64,000 nucleotides of DNA from Spirochaetales bacterium Spiro_09 (GTDB lineage: Bacteria; Spirochaetota; Spirochaetia; Treponematales; Treponemataceae), in the NCBI GenBank assembly GCA_001604385.1, contig LVBK01000010.1:89574-153573 (forward strand). The letters are read 5' to 3'. Shown here piece after piece: positions 14,890 to 22,917 of the stretch (positions are counted from its first letter, which is position 1; each line of letters opens with the position of its first letter). Below the pieces are notes generated by a model that ran no database searches, was not told the origin of the DNA, and was given only the letters and a program-made list of their open reading frames with translations. A program made the position numbers and the translations under genes.

Positions 14890-17016
14890 ATGAATATGAT
14901 CTGGAATAAAAAAGAAGTCGGACGGGAAATCGTCCGTGAACTGACGGGCCGCTACGGCTGCGATGCGCTGACGGCGTCTATTCTGGCACGACGCGCCATT
15001 GTTGAAGGTACCGATATCCTTTTCTACCTGGAGGATGACCTCCGGTATGTCCATAATCCCTTTTTGTTTACGGCCATGGAAGATGCGGTTGACCGCATCC
15101 TCGACGCCCGCGACGAGGGTGAAAAAGTTCTTATTTTCGGGGACCGGGACGTTGACGGTATTACCAGCACCACGCTGCTCTACCAGGCGCTCACCGATAT
15201 GGGCATTGATGTACGGTGGAAGGTTCCCTGCGGAAACGATGCCTACGGGCTGTCGATTGACGCGATACAGGAACATGCCGACCTCTACGGCACGCTCATC
15301 ATTACGGTGGATAACGGTATCTCCTGTGTCGAGGAGATTGCGCATGCGGCGGCGCTGGGCATCGATGTCATTGTCGTTGACCACCATAACGCGCAGGACG
15401 TTCTGCCCCCGGCCGTCGCGATCATCAATCCGAAAATGGAAAACTCGGGGTATCCGTTTCGAGACCTTGCCGGCTGCGCGGTCGTGTGGAAGCTCATCTG
15501 CGCGCTCCGTTTTGCCCAGCTTGAGCTCTACAAACAGTCGGTGTGTCTGATGAACGTGCGACCGGCAAATGAATCCTGGATTATAGAAGCGGTCAAAATT
15601 GTGAATATGACCGAAATTGACCGTATTTCCGAGACAATTGTGCCCGGTATGGTGTCAATTTCCCAGACCAGGCTCTTGCCATTTTTGCAGGGTCAGCAAA
15701 TTTTCGTCTGGGATGCGTCAATTCAGCGAAAACAGCTGGAAAAAATCTTCGGGAAGGGGGTGGAATTCCAGTTTCTGGATATTGCCCCGGAAATTTCAAA
15801 GGTTATTCCGGCGGTTCGCGGCATGAGCCTTCTGAAATTGAAAGATTTATCGAAGATAGCGCGATACCAGGACAAACCGGTGAGCGAGCTTGACGGTTTT
15901 CTGAATATTTTCATTACCTTTGTGCAGCGCCACCATGCCATCTACGGAAAGCGCGAGGCCGAAGAGTTACAGTTGGTGGCCCTGGGCACGCTTGCGGACC
16001 TTATGCCCCTGACAAACGAAAACCGTATTCTGGTCAAACAGGGTATGTCCGCCCTGAATACGGCACCCAGGGCCGGCATTGCCGAATTGCTCGCGCGACA
16101 GAATCTTGCGGGGAAAAAAGTGGGAACAACCGATATTGCCTGGCAAATATCACCCGCAATCAACGCCACCGGCCGTATGGGAAAACCCTCGGTAGCCGTG
16201 GAGTTGCTCCTGTCAGCTGACCAGACAGAACGAAACACGTTGTCGGCACAGGTTATTCAGATGAATACAGACCGCAAGCAGATGGGCAGCGATAGCTGGA
16301 CAGTGGTCGAACCTCTAGCCCGTAATAGTCTTGAACGGTTTTCAGGCAAGCTGGTATGCGCTGCAAGCGGCGACATTCACCGGGGTATTACCGGGATTAT
16401 GGCAAACCGGCTTTCTTCCTGTTTTTCGGTACCGGCTATTGTAATCTGCTACATGGAGGACAATACGGCTGTCGGTTCCATGCGGTCCTCTCGGGGGCTT
16501 CATTTATCGAATATCCTTGAACCCTGTGCAGACCTGTTTATTGATCACGGAGGACACGCCTTTGCGGCAGGGTTCAGCCTGCACCGCTCAAAAATGGACG
16601 AATTTCTTTCCCGCCTTGAACGACTAGCACGGGACATTGTGTTTCCAGACACCGCAGAGGGCGAAGAAATTGACATTGATGCCGAACTACCGCGGGAGTA
16701 TATGACACCTGCCCTGCTCGACCTTACCGACCGGTTCGAGCCCTACGGGGAAGGAAACAGCCAGCTGATCTTTCTTGCCCGCAACATGAAAATTATCAGC
16801 GCCGATATTATGGGTAAAACAGAAAAGCAGCATGTCAAACTGACCTTTGACTGCGGAGCATTCAAATGGCCGGCAATTTTCTGGCAGGCAGCCGATCGGC
16901 TTGGCAGGGATTTTTCGGTCAACGACACGGTTGACGCGGTCTTTTCCGTCAGCCGGAATACCTTCAACGGCGCAGAAACACCGCAGATGATCCTTCAGGA
17001 TGTGCAAAAGGCGTGA
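14890..17016 (+). CDS. recJ: Single-strand exonuclease RecJ with large insertion
   Basis: 5'-3' ssDNA exonuclease for recombination and mismatch repair. DHH-family motifs are present: DRDVDG (motif I), VDHHN (motif III), and the DHHA1 motif GGHAFAAGF near residue 556. The protein has 708 residues against about 570 for typical RecJ. The excess lies between about residues 205 and 355, splitting GCAVVWKLICAL from LVALGTLADLMPLTNENR, which are normally close together. That insert (IIEAVKIVNMTEIDR...ETIVPG, LLPFLQGQQIFVWDA, MSLLKLKDLSKIARYQ) reads like a DnaQ/DEDD exonuclease domain in which the acidic residues are replaced. Catalytic DHH residues are intact, so the RecJ part should be active. The stop overlaps the start of the next gene (GTGA). 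Confidence 0.92.
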   Translation: MNMIWNKKEVGREIVRELTGRYGCDALTASILARRAIVEGTDILFYLEDDLRYVHNPFLFTAMEDAVDRILDARDEGEKVLIFGDRDVDGITSTTLLYQALTDMGIDVRWKVPCGNDAYGLSIDAIQEHADLYGTLIITVDNGISCVEEIAHAAALGIDVIVVDHHNAQDVLPPAVAIINPKMENSGYPFRDLAGCAVVWKLICALRFAQLELYKQSVCLMNVRPANESWIIEAVKIVNMTEIDRISETIVPGMVSISQTRLLPFLQGQQIFVWDASIQRKQLEKIFGKGVEFQFLDIAPEISKVIPAVRGMSLLKLKDLSKIARYQDKPVSELDGFLNIFITFVQRHHAIYGKREAEELQLVALGTLADLMPLTNENRILVKQGMSALNTAPRAGIAELLARQNLAGKKVGTTDIAWQISPAINATGRMGKPSVAVELLLSADQTERNTLSAQVIQMNTDRKQMGSDSWTVVEPLARNSLERFSGKLVCAASGDIHRGITGIMANRLSSCFSVPAIVICYMEDNTAVGSMRSSRGLHLSNILEPCADLFIDHGGHAFAAGFSLHRSKMDEFLSRLERLARDIVFPDTAEGEEIDIDAELPREYMTPALLDLTDRFEPYGEGNSQLIFLARNMKIISADIMGKTEKQHVKLTFDCGAFKWPAIFWQAADRLGRDFSVNDTVDAVFSVSRNTFNGAETPQMILQDVQKA

Positions 17017-18011
17017 GAAAAATAAACCGCCACGGACAATCCGGTCAATTCTGCTCGCTTATGCGCAAGTGGCTTGCCGCCATCCTGTGCGTGTGCGCAC
17101 TGTCAGCAATGCTCGAAGCGCGCGGCAAAAAGGAAGAAGACCGGCGAGAGGCAGAGCAGGAGGCGACACGGGAAAACGCAGGTAGCGCTCCAGGTTTTGC
17201 CCTTCCGGGTGAGTGCATACCGGTATGGTTCACCGTATCAGACTCGGATTCGTCTGCACAGGCCAGACTGACCGCTCGTGATGGACGCCTGGTGGCACGC
17301 GCAGCTGCCTTCAGCCTTGACGATGGCAGGATGCTTGCGCTCCTTGCAGTGTCGACGTTCGCCGAAGCAGGCGACTATGTCATTCACGGTGATATTGACC
17401 GGCACGGAGTCACTCAATTTTCATTCATGGTACCCTGTACAATCGGCATAAAAAGCTTTTTCGAAGAAATTATAGATCTTGACCGCAGAAATACGGGAAT
17501 ACGCACGGATACGAGTCCTGAACGCCTTGCCCAAATTGACCGTTTGAACGAAATCCTCTTTGCACGCAATCCGGTGGTAGAGCCCTTTACCGGCCCATAC
17601 AAGCCGCCAGTAGCATCGCAACGCAGAACGGCCCAATTCGGGGATCGCAGAACATTCCGCCATGCAGACGGAAAGAAATCTGCCACAATCCACCACGGCA
17701 TTGACTTCGGGATACCCTCGGGCACTCCGGTATATGCTGCGGGAGACGGATCCGTCGTACTTTCCGAGTACCGGATATCCACCGGGTACACAATCATCAT
17801 CGAACACCTGAGCGGGGTATACAGCCTGTATTATCATCTGGACCGGTTATCGGCAGATACCGGTGAGTACGTCAGGACAGGGACCCTTATCGGCGAGTCA
17901 GGTTCTACCGGTCTTTCCACCGGTCCTCACCTGCACTGGGAATTCAGGGTGAACGGGGTATCCGTCAGCCCCGACTGGTTTCTTTCCTGGGGTGCGGACA
18001 ATCCGGAGTAA
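17013..18011 (+). CDS. M23 family metallopeptidase (LytM-like)
   Basis: Predicted secreted peptidoglycan endopeptidase of 332 residues. The start is GTG 17013, overlapping the recJ stop, or ATG 17061 (MRKWLAAILC), which gives a cleaner signal peptide without the first 16 residues. The central part has an FN3- or Ig-like strand pattern. The C-terminal M23 domain (about 215-325) contains HHGIDFGIPSGTPVYAAGDG (first Zn ligands His and Asp), YYHLD, and HLHWEF (HxH). These are all ligands expected for a functional LytM domain. It is not obvious which cross-link it cuts. Its coupling to recJ suggests only shared transcription. Confidence 0.88.
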   Translation: MRKINRHGQSGQFCSLMRKWLAAILCVCALSAMLEARGKKEEDRREAEQEATRENAGSAPGFALPGECIPVWFTVSDSDSSAQARLTARDGRLVARAAAFSLDDGRMLALLAVSTFAEAGDYVIHGDIDRHGVTQFSFMVPCTIGIKSFFEEIIDLDRRNTGIRTDTSPERLAQIDRLNEILFARNPVVEPFTGPYKPPVASQRRTAQFGDRRTFRHADGKKSATIHHGIDFGIPSGTPVYAAGDGSVVLSEYRISTGYTIIIEHLSGVYSLYYHLDRLSADTGEYVRTGTLIGESGSTGLSTGPHLHWEFRVNGVSVSPDWFLSWGADNPE

Positions 18012-18057
18012 AGCGACCAAACAACACGCTGCCATTACATCGGCCAATAGCCATCCC

Positions 18058-18087
18058 TTGACGTGTCAATCTTTTTTTTGATAGTAT
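18058..18087 (+). promoter_or_regulatory. Putative rpsU promoter
   Basis: TTGACG (18058-18063), 18-base spacer, TAGTAT (18082-18087). The leader to the ATG is about 35 nt and contains a full anti-Shine-Dalgarno match AAAGGAGGTGAT at 18112-18123. Confidence 0.5.
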
Positions 18088-18129
18088 TGGACGATACTGA
18101 CGGTTTGACCGAAAGGAGGTGATTATATT

Positions 18130-18339
18130 ATGGCTCACATCGTTGTCGATGATTCCGAAAACCTCGAAAAGGCAATCAAACGCTTCAAGCGCATGGTTGA
18201 AAAAGAGGGTATTATCCGCGAATGGAAAAAGCGGGAATACTTTGAGAAGCCTTCCACCATCCTTAACCGGAAAAACAAGGCCCTTCGCCGCAAGCTGATG
18301 AAGAAAACACGGAAAACAAAGGATACAAAAGGATTCTGA
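18130..18339 (+). CDS. rpsU: Ribosomal protein bS21
   Basis: Small-subunit protein near the 3' end of 16S rRNA, helping mRNA binding. The 69-residue sequence is characteristic: [20 protein letters not shown] at the N-terminus, then [16 protein letters not shown], then a strongly basic C-terminus. The ATG follows an almost perfect AAAGGAGGTGAT ribosome-binding site at 6 bases. This contrasts with several leaderless neighbours in the window. It has its own promoter and terminator, so it is probably monocistronic. Confidence 0.97.
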   Translation: MAHIVVDDSENLEKAIKRFKRMVEKEGIIREWKKREYFEKPSTILNRKNKALRRKLMKKTRKTKDTKGF

Positions 18340-18375
18340 TTTTCCGCGCTGTCTGTAATCGCTATTCAATTATCA

Positions 18376-18402
18376 ACCCGGTCTAGTAAGGCCGGGTTTT
18401 TT
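18376..18402 (+). terminator. Intrinsic terminator of rpsU
   Basis: ACCCGG and CCGGGT form a stem with a 10-base loop, followed by TTTTT. It lies about 35 bases after the rpsU stop. Confidence 0.8.
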
Positions 18403-18403
18403 A

Positions 18404-18432
18404 TTGACCTTTTGTCTATTAAAATCTATTAT
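18404..18432 (+). promoter_or_regulatory. Promoter of the PilZ gene, leaderless type
   Basis: TTGACC (18404-18409), 17-base spacer, TATTAT (18427-18432). Ten bases separate the -10 from ATG 18443, giving a leader of about 3 or 4 nt and no room for a Shine-Dalgarno site. Confidence 0.55.
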
Positions 18433-18442
18433 TATAGGTTGT

Positions 18443-19342
18443 ATGGGATATGCAACAAGCCAACAGCTTGCCCGGTATTTCGAGCTGTATCAAAATATTG
18501 ACGTAACGTTCACCAAAGAGGTTATCAAGACTACCGGTCTGATACCCCAGCAAATTTTCCTTAAGGCAGCAGGCGGTCAATGGCCCTGTGTAATCAATTC
18601 GACCTCCTTCATGGGGGCCCGAATCATTTCGGGAATAAAAAGCGGTGCCTACGAAAAAATTCAACAGGGAAACATAACGGTCAGCCTGCGCTTCAGCTTT
18701 CTGAACCAGGAAAAGAATGAGCCGGAATCTTTTTTTGTCGCCGCAAAGGTAACCGGCATGTCGCCCTACGCAGGCTCGACGGAATTGGTTCTGATCAACC
18801 TTGCCTATACCCAGCGACCACCCGATGACCTTATAGAAAAGATCGGACGCCTTCTTGAGGCAAATATCAATTCGACCAAGCGGCGCGAAGAGCGTATTAT
18901 CATTACCCCGGAAAGCATGCGCAAGCTTGGCATACTGCAAAAAGAAACAACCGTGTTTATCCAGGGTGTTCCCCGGCGTTGCATCCTGCGCGACCTGTCT
19001 TTTTCCGGCGCAAAACTGATCATGGTGGGAATCGCGCATTTTCTGAAAGACAAGGAAACGGTGCTTCGCATCGATCTTGAAGACCCGCGAACAGCCGTCG
19101 GTATCAAGGGACGGGTTGTGCGTACAGAAGATGTAGAGGGCAGAAAGGATCTTGTTGCTGTTGCCGTTCAGTACAACGAACAGGAAGTTCCCATGGCATA
19201 TAAAATGCACATTAATAATTATATCTCCCAGAACCGTTCAGCCATATCGCGTGAAACCCCGGAAGAGAACAGGCAGACGGGAAAGACTGACGCAAAACAC
19301 GAAAAAGATCAGGATACGGAAGCCGCCGGGCAGGATGCCTGA
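18443..19342 (+). CDS. PilZ-domain protein
   Basis: Likely c-di-GMP effector of 299 residues. The C-terminal half has the PilZ signature: RRCILRDLSFSGAKL near residue 180, with the R-x3-R type motif and D/N-x-S-x2-G. The N-terminal half (residues 1-140) is an uncharacterised flavour of the same fold found in spirochaetal PilZ proteins. The last 40 residues are hydrophilic and Lys/Glu/Asp-rich. PilZ proteins in spirochaetes influence motility and host interaction by binding c-di-GMP; no cyclase or phosphodiesterase gene is nearby. The mRNA is predicted to be nearly leaderless. Confidence 0.82.
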   Translation: MGYATSQQLARYFELYQNIDVTFTKEVIKTTGLIPQQIFLKAAGGQWPCVINSTSFMGARIISGIKSGAYEKIQQGNITVSLRFSFLNQEKNEPESFFVAAKVTGMSPYAGSTELVLINLAYTQRPPDDLIEKIGRLLEANINSTKRREERIIITPESMRKLGILQKETTVFIQGVPRRCILRDLSFSGAKLIMVGIAHFLKDKETVLRIDLEDPRTAVGIKGRVVRTEDVEGRKDLVAVAVQYNEQEVPMAYKMHINNYISQNRSAISRETPEENRQTGKTDAKHEKDQDTEAAGQDA

Positions 19343-19391
19343 CCTGCCCTGATACCGGTATTCACGTCACCAAAACACACACGAGGTAACC

Positions 19392-20546
19392 ATGCCACAT
19401 CCACTTGATTCAGTCGTTTTCATTTCCATACCGGAAGAGCACCAGGTCTCCCGGGTATTCCCCGGTTTTGATCCCTCCATTCCCCTTCCCGTTCAGCTTG
19501 CCGCTCCGGGTAACACCATACACAGCGATACCCTTCGCCCCGAGATGATCCTGGCAGGCATATTGACTGTCCTGGCGTACGACAGCGAGAACGCACACAT
19601 TGAATACTACCGGACCATATTGCGCGCCGTTCATCCGACCATTCGCGAGGAAATGACCGACGCGGCAATCATGAAAATAAGAAACGGGGATTTTGAGCTT
19701 GCAGAGGAAATATTTACGGCGCTTCGCGGTCTCGATCCCGATGACATGGTAACGATTTTGAACCTTGCCCTTCTGAACGACGAGCGTTCGGACAATATGC
19801 GCCGGGCGGGACTTGACGAGGAAGCCGACGCAATGGACGCGGAGGCCTTCCGTTATTACCGTATGGCAATGAATGCCGAGCCGCCGATTCCGGACGCCTT
19901 TTTTAACGCAGGTTTTTTCTATGTAAAACAGAAAAACTACCGCAAGGCACGCGAAACGCTTGAATCCTACCTGAAGATTGAAACGGCCGAAACTGATCTT
20001 GCAAAGACACGCAAGGAGCAGGCAAAAAAGGTTGTGGAGGAAATTGCCGGAAGGGATCTTGACGATGATCTGTTCAAGGCCGCGTATGACTGTATCCAGA
20101 TGGGCGATGAAGAGAAAGCGCTCGAGCATATCAGACTCTTTATGGAGCATCACCCGAAAGTATGGAATGCCTGGTTTTTGCTTGGCTGGGCGCTCAGACG
20201 CCTTGAACGCTGGGAAGATGCCCGCGCAGCCTTCATTCAGGCCCTTGAGCTGGGCAAAAGCCCGTCCTCCGGGATCGAAAGCGGCTACACGGATATTTGC
20301 AACGAACTTTCAATATGCCTCATGGAATTGGGCGATTTTGAAAATGCCAAACGATGGCTGGTATCCGCGCTTGAAGAAGAAAGTGAAAATACGAAAATAA
20401 TATCGAACCTTGGTATGGTTGCCCTGAAGCAGGGAAACAAGACCGAGGCGGAAGGTTTTTTCAGAACAGTTCTCGAGTTTGACCCCAAAGACCGCCTTGC
20501 GATGGAAATGCTTGTGCAGATTGAAAAAGGCGACGGGCAGGTGTAA
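19392..20546 (+). CDS. TPR-repeat protein
   Basis: Cytoplasmic scaffold-like protein of 384 residues with no signal peptide. Several tetratricopeptide repeats can be read. Clear ones are AAIMKIRNGDFELAEEIFTALRGLDPDD, AYDCIQMGDEEKALEHIRLFMEHHP, and ISNLGMVALKQGNKTEAEGFFRTVLEFDP near the C-terminus, each with the canonical G/A-x2-Y/F spacing. The N-terminal 70 residues do not show TPRs. Such proteins bring together partner complexes; the partner is unknown. AGGTAACC precedes the ATG by 4 bases, a weak Shine-Dalgarno. Convergent with a DUF192 gene 14 bases downstream. Confidence 0.8.
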   Translation: MPHPLDSVVFISIPEEHQVSRVFPGFDPSIPLPVQLAAPGNTIHSDTLRPEMILAGILTVLAYDSENAHIEYYRTILRAVHPTIREEMTDAAIMKIRNGDFELAEEIFTALRGLDPDDMVTILNLALLNDERSDNMRRAGLDEEADAMDAEAFRYYRMAMNAEPPIPDAFFNAGFFYVKQKNYRKARETLESYLKIETAETDLAKTRKEQAKKVVEEIAGRDLDDDLFKAAYDCIQMGDEEKALEHIRLFMEHHPKVWNAWFLLGWALRRLERWEDARAAFIQALELGKSPSSGIESGYTDICNELSICLMELGDFENAKRWLVSALEEESENTKIISNLGMVALKQGNKTEAEGFFRTVLEFDPKDRLAMEMLVQIEKGDGQV

Positions 20547-20559
20547 AAAAGGTGCCAGT

Positions 20560-21015
20560 CTATCGAAGCGGATCCAGAACCAGCCGGTCACCAACCTGTA
20601 CACCGGCACGTTCATACCAGCCTTTGGGAACCTCAAGGGCGTAGCGAACGGACCGCTCGCTCGAAACCGTTGCCTCGGATAGCGGAACCATATCGCGGAT
20701 TTCCCGAATGACTCCCGTTGAGTCAATAAAGGCGATGGAGAGCGCGCTCGGGGTGTTTTTCATCCAGAAGTGCATTTGCCGGTCACTGTCGTAGACAAAA
20801 AGCATTCCCGAGCCATCAGGGATATGCTTTCTGAACATATACCCCTTTTCCTGTTCCTCTGCGGTGCGCGCTATCTCGATACCAAGGGGCACCTGATTTC
20901 CGGACGCAGTCATGATGACAAACGGTTTTTTTTCGAGCACCGGGGTTTTTCCGCTGCATGAAAGGGTTGCGCCAATAAACAGACACAGGATGCACAAGAG
21001 CCTAAAAATCCGCAA
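20560..21015 (-). CDS. DUF192-family lipoprotein
   Basis: Small exported protein of 151 residues of the DUF192 family, a beta-barrel whose biochemical role is not established. The signal ends in lipobox TLSC, so it is a lipoprotein. The family signature is clear: EIARTAEEQEKGYMFRK, GMLFVYDSDRQMHFWMKNT, and IAFIDSTGVIREI with ALEVPKGW. The start ATG lies inside the end of the upstream gene (14-nt overlap), so the two are coupled. Confidence 0.85.
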   Translation of the reverse strand: MRIFRLLCILCLFIGATLSCSGKTPVLEKKPFVIMTASGNQVPLGIEIARTAEEQEKGYMFRKHIPDGSGMLFVYDSDRQMHFWMKNTPSALSIAFIDSTGVIREIRDMVPLSEATVSSERSVRYALEVPKGWYERAGVQVGDRLVLDPLR

Positions 21016-21541
21016 TGAAGTCCTCCCTCAGCAGCTCGGTTCTCGAACGTTCTGCTTCCCCACCCTGCACAAGTGCATCGAATACCGGACGGTTGACGTA
21101 TTTCACCGTAAGCGGCCGCTCGAGCGTCAGCATCGTTGTTTCGTCGGCCCAGACCGCCTTCGCCGGATCGAGACTGTCGGGCTCGCCATAGAGGGCAACC
21201 AGATGCGAATACAGACTGAAATAGTCTGTTTTTTCTGCATCAAGGGCAAAAATCATAATGTACAGACTGTTTTCATGAAACTGGAACCAGGAACGCCTGA
21301 TAAATTGGGTCCCGGATGATTCGATAAGACTTCTGTTCAGTGTGGGCAAGAGGGACACATCCCGCTCTCCCCGATAGCCGAACAGTGGATCGGCGGAGAG
21401 GACCGCCTGTACGCTTTCCATATCCATGCCAAGCTCGATACCCCGATACGAAAAGGGTATGGCTTCCTGTGAGTACAGAGCGCACAGGGAAATCAGGGTG
21501 AACAAACAGACAGAAACAAGTACATGACGCATATTTGCCAT
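21002..21541 (-). CDS. Exported protein of unknown function
   Basis: 179 residues from ATG 21541, or 21532, which gives MRHVLVSVCLFTLISLCALYSQ, a clean signal peptide. The mature part begins with IPFSYRGIELGMDMESVQAVLSADPLF, a pattern seen in small periplasmic proteins with an SH3-like or beta-lactamase-inhibitor-like fold ('G..lGms...v...l'). It ends LREDFIADF. It has no catalytic motif. The frame stays open upstream to 21661, but the added residues are not signal-like. Overlaps DUF192 downstream, so the two probably share a job in the envelope. Confidence 0.6.
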   Translation of the reverse strand: MANMRHVLVSVCLFTLISLCALYSQEAIPFSYRGIELGMDMESVQAVLSADPLFGYRGERDVSLLPTLNRSLIESSGTQFIRRSWFQFHENSLYIMIFALDAEKTDYFSLYSHLVALYGEPDSLDPAKAVWADETTMLTLERPLTVKYVNRPVFDALVQGGEAERSRTELLREDFIADF

Positions 21542-21623
21542 ACAAAAAATATCGGCACAAAGACTGATAATCTGAACGGGTCGTTGTGAGCTGTTCATGG
21601 TATCAGAGTCGACGGACCTCATC

Positions 21624-22871
21624 TTACCATGAAGCCGACATGTTTTGTGAGCGGGCTTCATTTCTCGACCGTTCCAGTTCGAGCATCTTCTTCCGGTAGG
21701 AAGCCTGTTTACTCAGTTCCACCATGTCAATGACGTGCAGTTTCTCGTCCTGGACCCGGATGATCGGCTCCCGCAGGAACTCTGCTACATACCGGTTCAC
21801 ATTCTCCTTCGGAAGGCCACACATATTGGCAAGCTCGGTAGGGCCGAAATCAAACGTGTATGATTTAGCTGCCTGAAAGGGAATTTTAAGTTTTTCAAGT
21901 TGTATAACCAGCATATCGTACATACGCCCCAGAGGATCGTTTATCAGGGTGTTGGCAAGCTGTTTGTACATAAGCCAGATACGGTCGGCAAGAGTCGTTG
22001 TCAATCGGGCGATGAGCTGCGGCTGTGTTGCGACCATCTGATTGAAGTTCTGGCGATTAACGGCCAAAAGCTGTGTACCCTCAGTCGCGATCGCGCTGGC
22101 AGAACGGGGCTTGTTTTCGAGTAGAGCCATTTCGCCGAACATGTCGCCCGGCTTCAGTACGGCAAGCAAAACCTCGTTATTGTCTACAATTTTTGTTATT
22201 TTAACCTGCCCCTTCTGAATGATGTACAATTCAGCGCCCGGCTGGCATTCACAGAAAACCATGGATTCAGAGGGAAAGACCCGGCTCAATTCGGTTGACT
22301 TGGGTTCCAGCAAGGAGGGGTTTGCCTGGATACCCATGGCCTTCAAAGCCATAAAGCGTTCGCGGGCAACAGCAGCATGGGAACCGTTCGGCGCATTTTT
22401 CAGATAATGATAGTAAGAGTAGAGGGCCAGGCTGTACTGTCCAAGTTTCGCATAGTATTCGCCAATGGTAAAAAGATGGGTAATATCGCTTTCGACGTTC
22501 TTTTTCAGGGTAATTCTGGTCAGGGCTTCGTCAAGATACCGCATGCGCTTGGTAAACGAATAGATAATCTTCATGGCGACGGGGGTGTTTTTCTCGATAA
22601 GCTCCGAATACTGGTCCCGGCGTACCGAAATAAGCGTAACATCGGTAACGGCCATCGCGGTTTCAATCTGGCTGTGTCCCGACATGCTGGATACAACGCC
22701 AATAAAGTCACCGGGACCCAGAATGTTGCCGCCTTCTTCGGAAACTACCTCGGTTTCCTTCGTTATCCGTACCTTACCACCCTGGATAATATAAAAACGA
22801 TCCGACTCGGCCTTGCCTTCAACGAGAATATAGGATCCTTTTCTAAAATTGACAAAAGCTAGCTGTAACAA
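21624..22871 (-). CDS. Double cNMP-domain (Crp-like) regulator
   Basis: 415 residues with two cyclic-nucleotide-binding domains (about 1-115 and 190-310). They are joined by a helical, TPR-like linker (IGEYYAKLGQYSLALYSYYHYLKNAP), and a C-terminal winged helix follows (about 310-395, LANMCGLPKENVNRYVAEFLRE). The second domain keeps the phosphate-binding cassette GEMALLENKPRSASA; the first lacks Glu and Arg (DFIGVVSSMSGHSQIETAMA). The start is TTG 22871, preceded by GGTGG and a TATACT -10 at 22891-22896. From memory, it resembles T. pallidum TP0089, also upstream of murB. A DNA-binding regulator responding to a nucleotide is likely; which nucleotide is unknown. Confidence 0.78.
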   Translation of the reverse strand: MLQLAFVNFRKGSYILVEGKAESDRFYIIQGGKVRITKETEVVSEEGGNILGPGDFIGVVSSMSGHSQIETAMAVTDVTLISVRRDQYSELIEKNTPVAMKIIYSFTKRMRYLDEALTRITLKKNVESDITHLFTIGEYYAKLGQYSLALYSYYHYLKNAPNGSHAAVARERFMALKAMGIQANPSLLEPKSTELSRVFPSESMVFCECQPGAELYIIQKGQVKITKIVDNNEVLLAVLKPGDMFGEMALLENKPRSASAIATEGTQLLAVNRQNFNQMVATQPQLIARLTTTLADRIWLMYKQLANTLINDPLGRMYDMLVIQLEKLKIPFQAAKSYTFDFGPTELANMCGLPKENVNRYVAEFLREPIIRVQDEKLHVIDMVELSKQASYRKKMLELERSRNEARSQNMSASW

Positions 22872-22917
22872 TCGGTACCACCAATTACTTGAGTATAATT
22901 TTCACTGCGCGGTTCTG

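Noticed and set aside
18419..19210. Minus-strand frame of 263 codons across the PilZ gene
   Set aside because: PilZ signature is on the plus strand with a good promoter; the opposite frame shows no motif.
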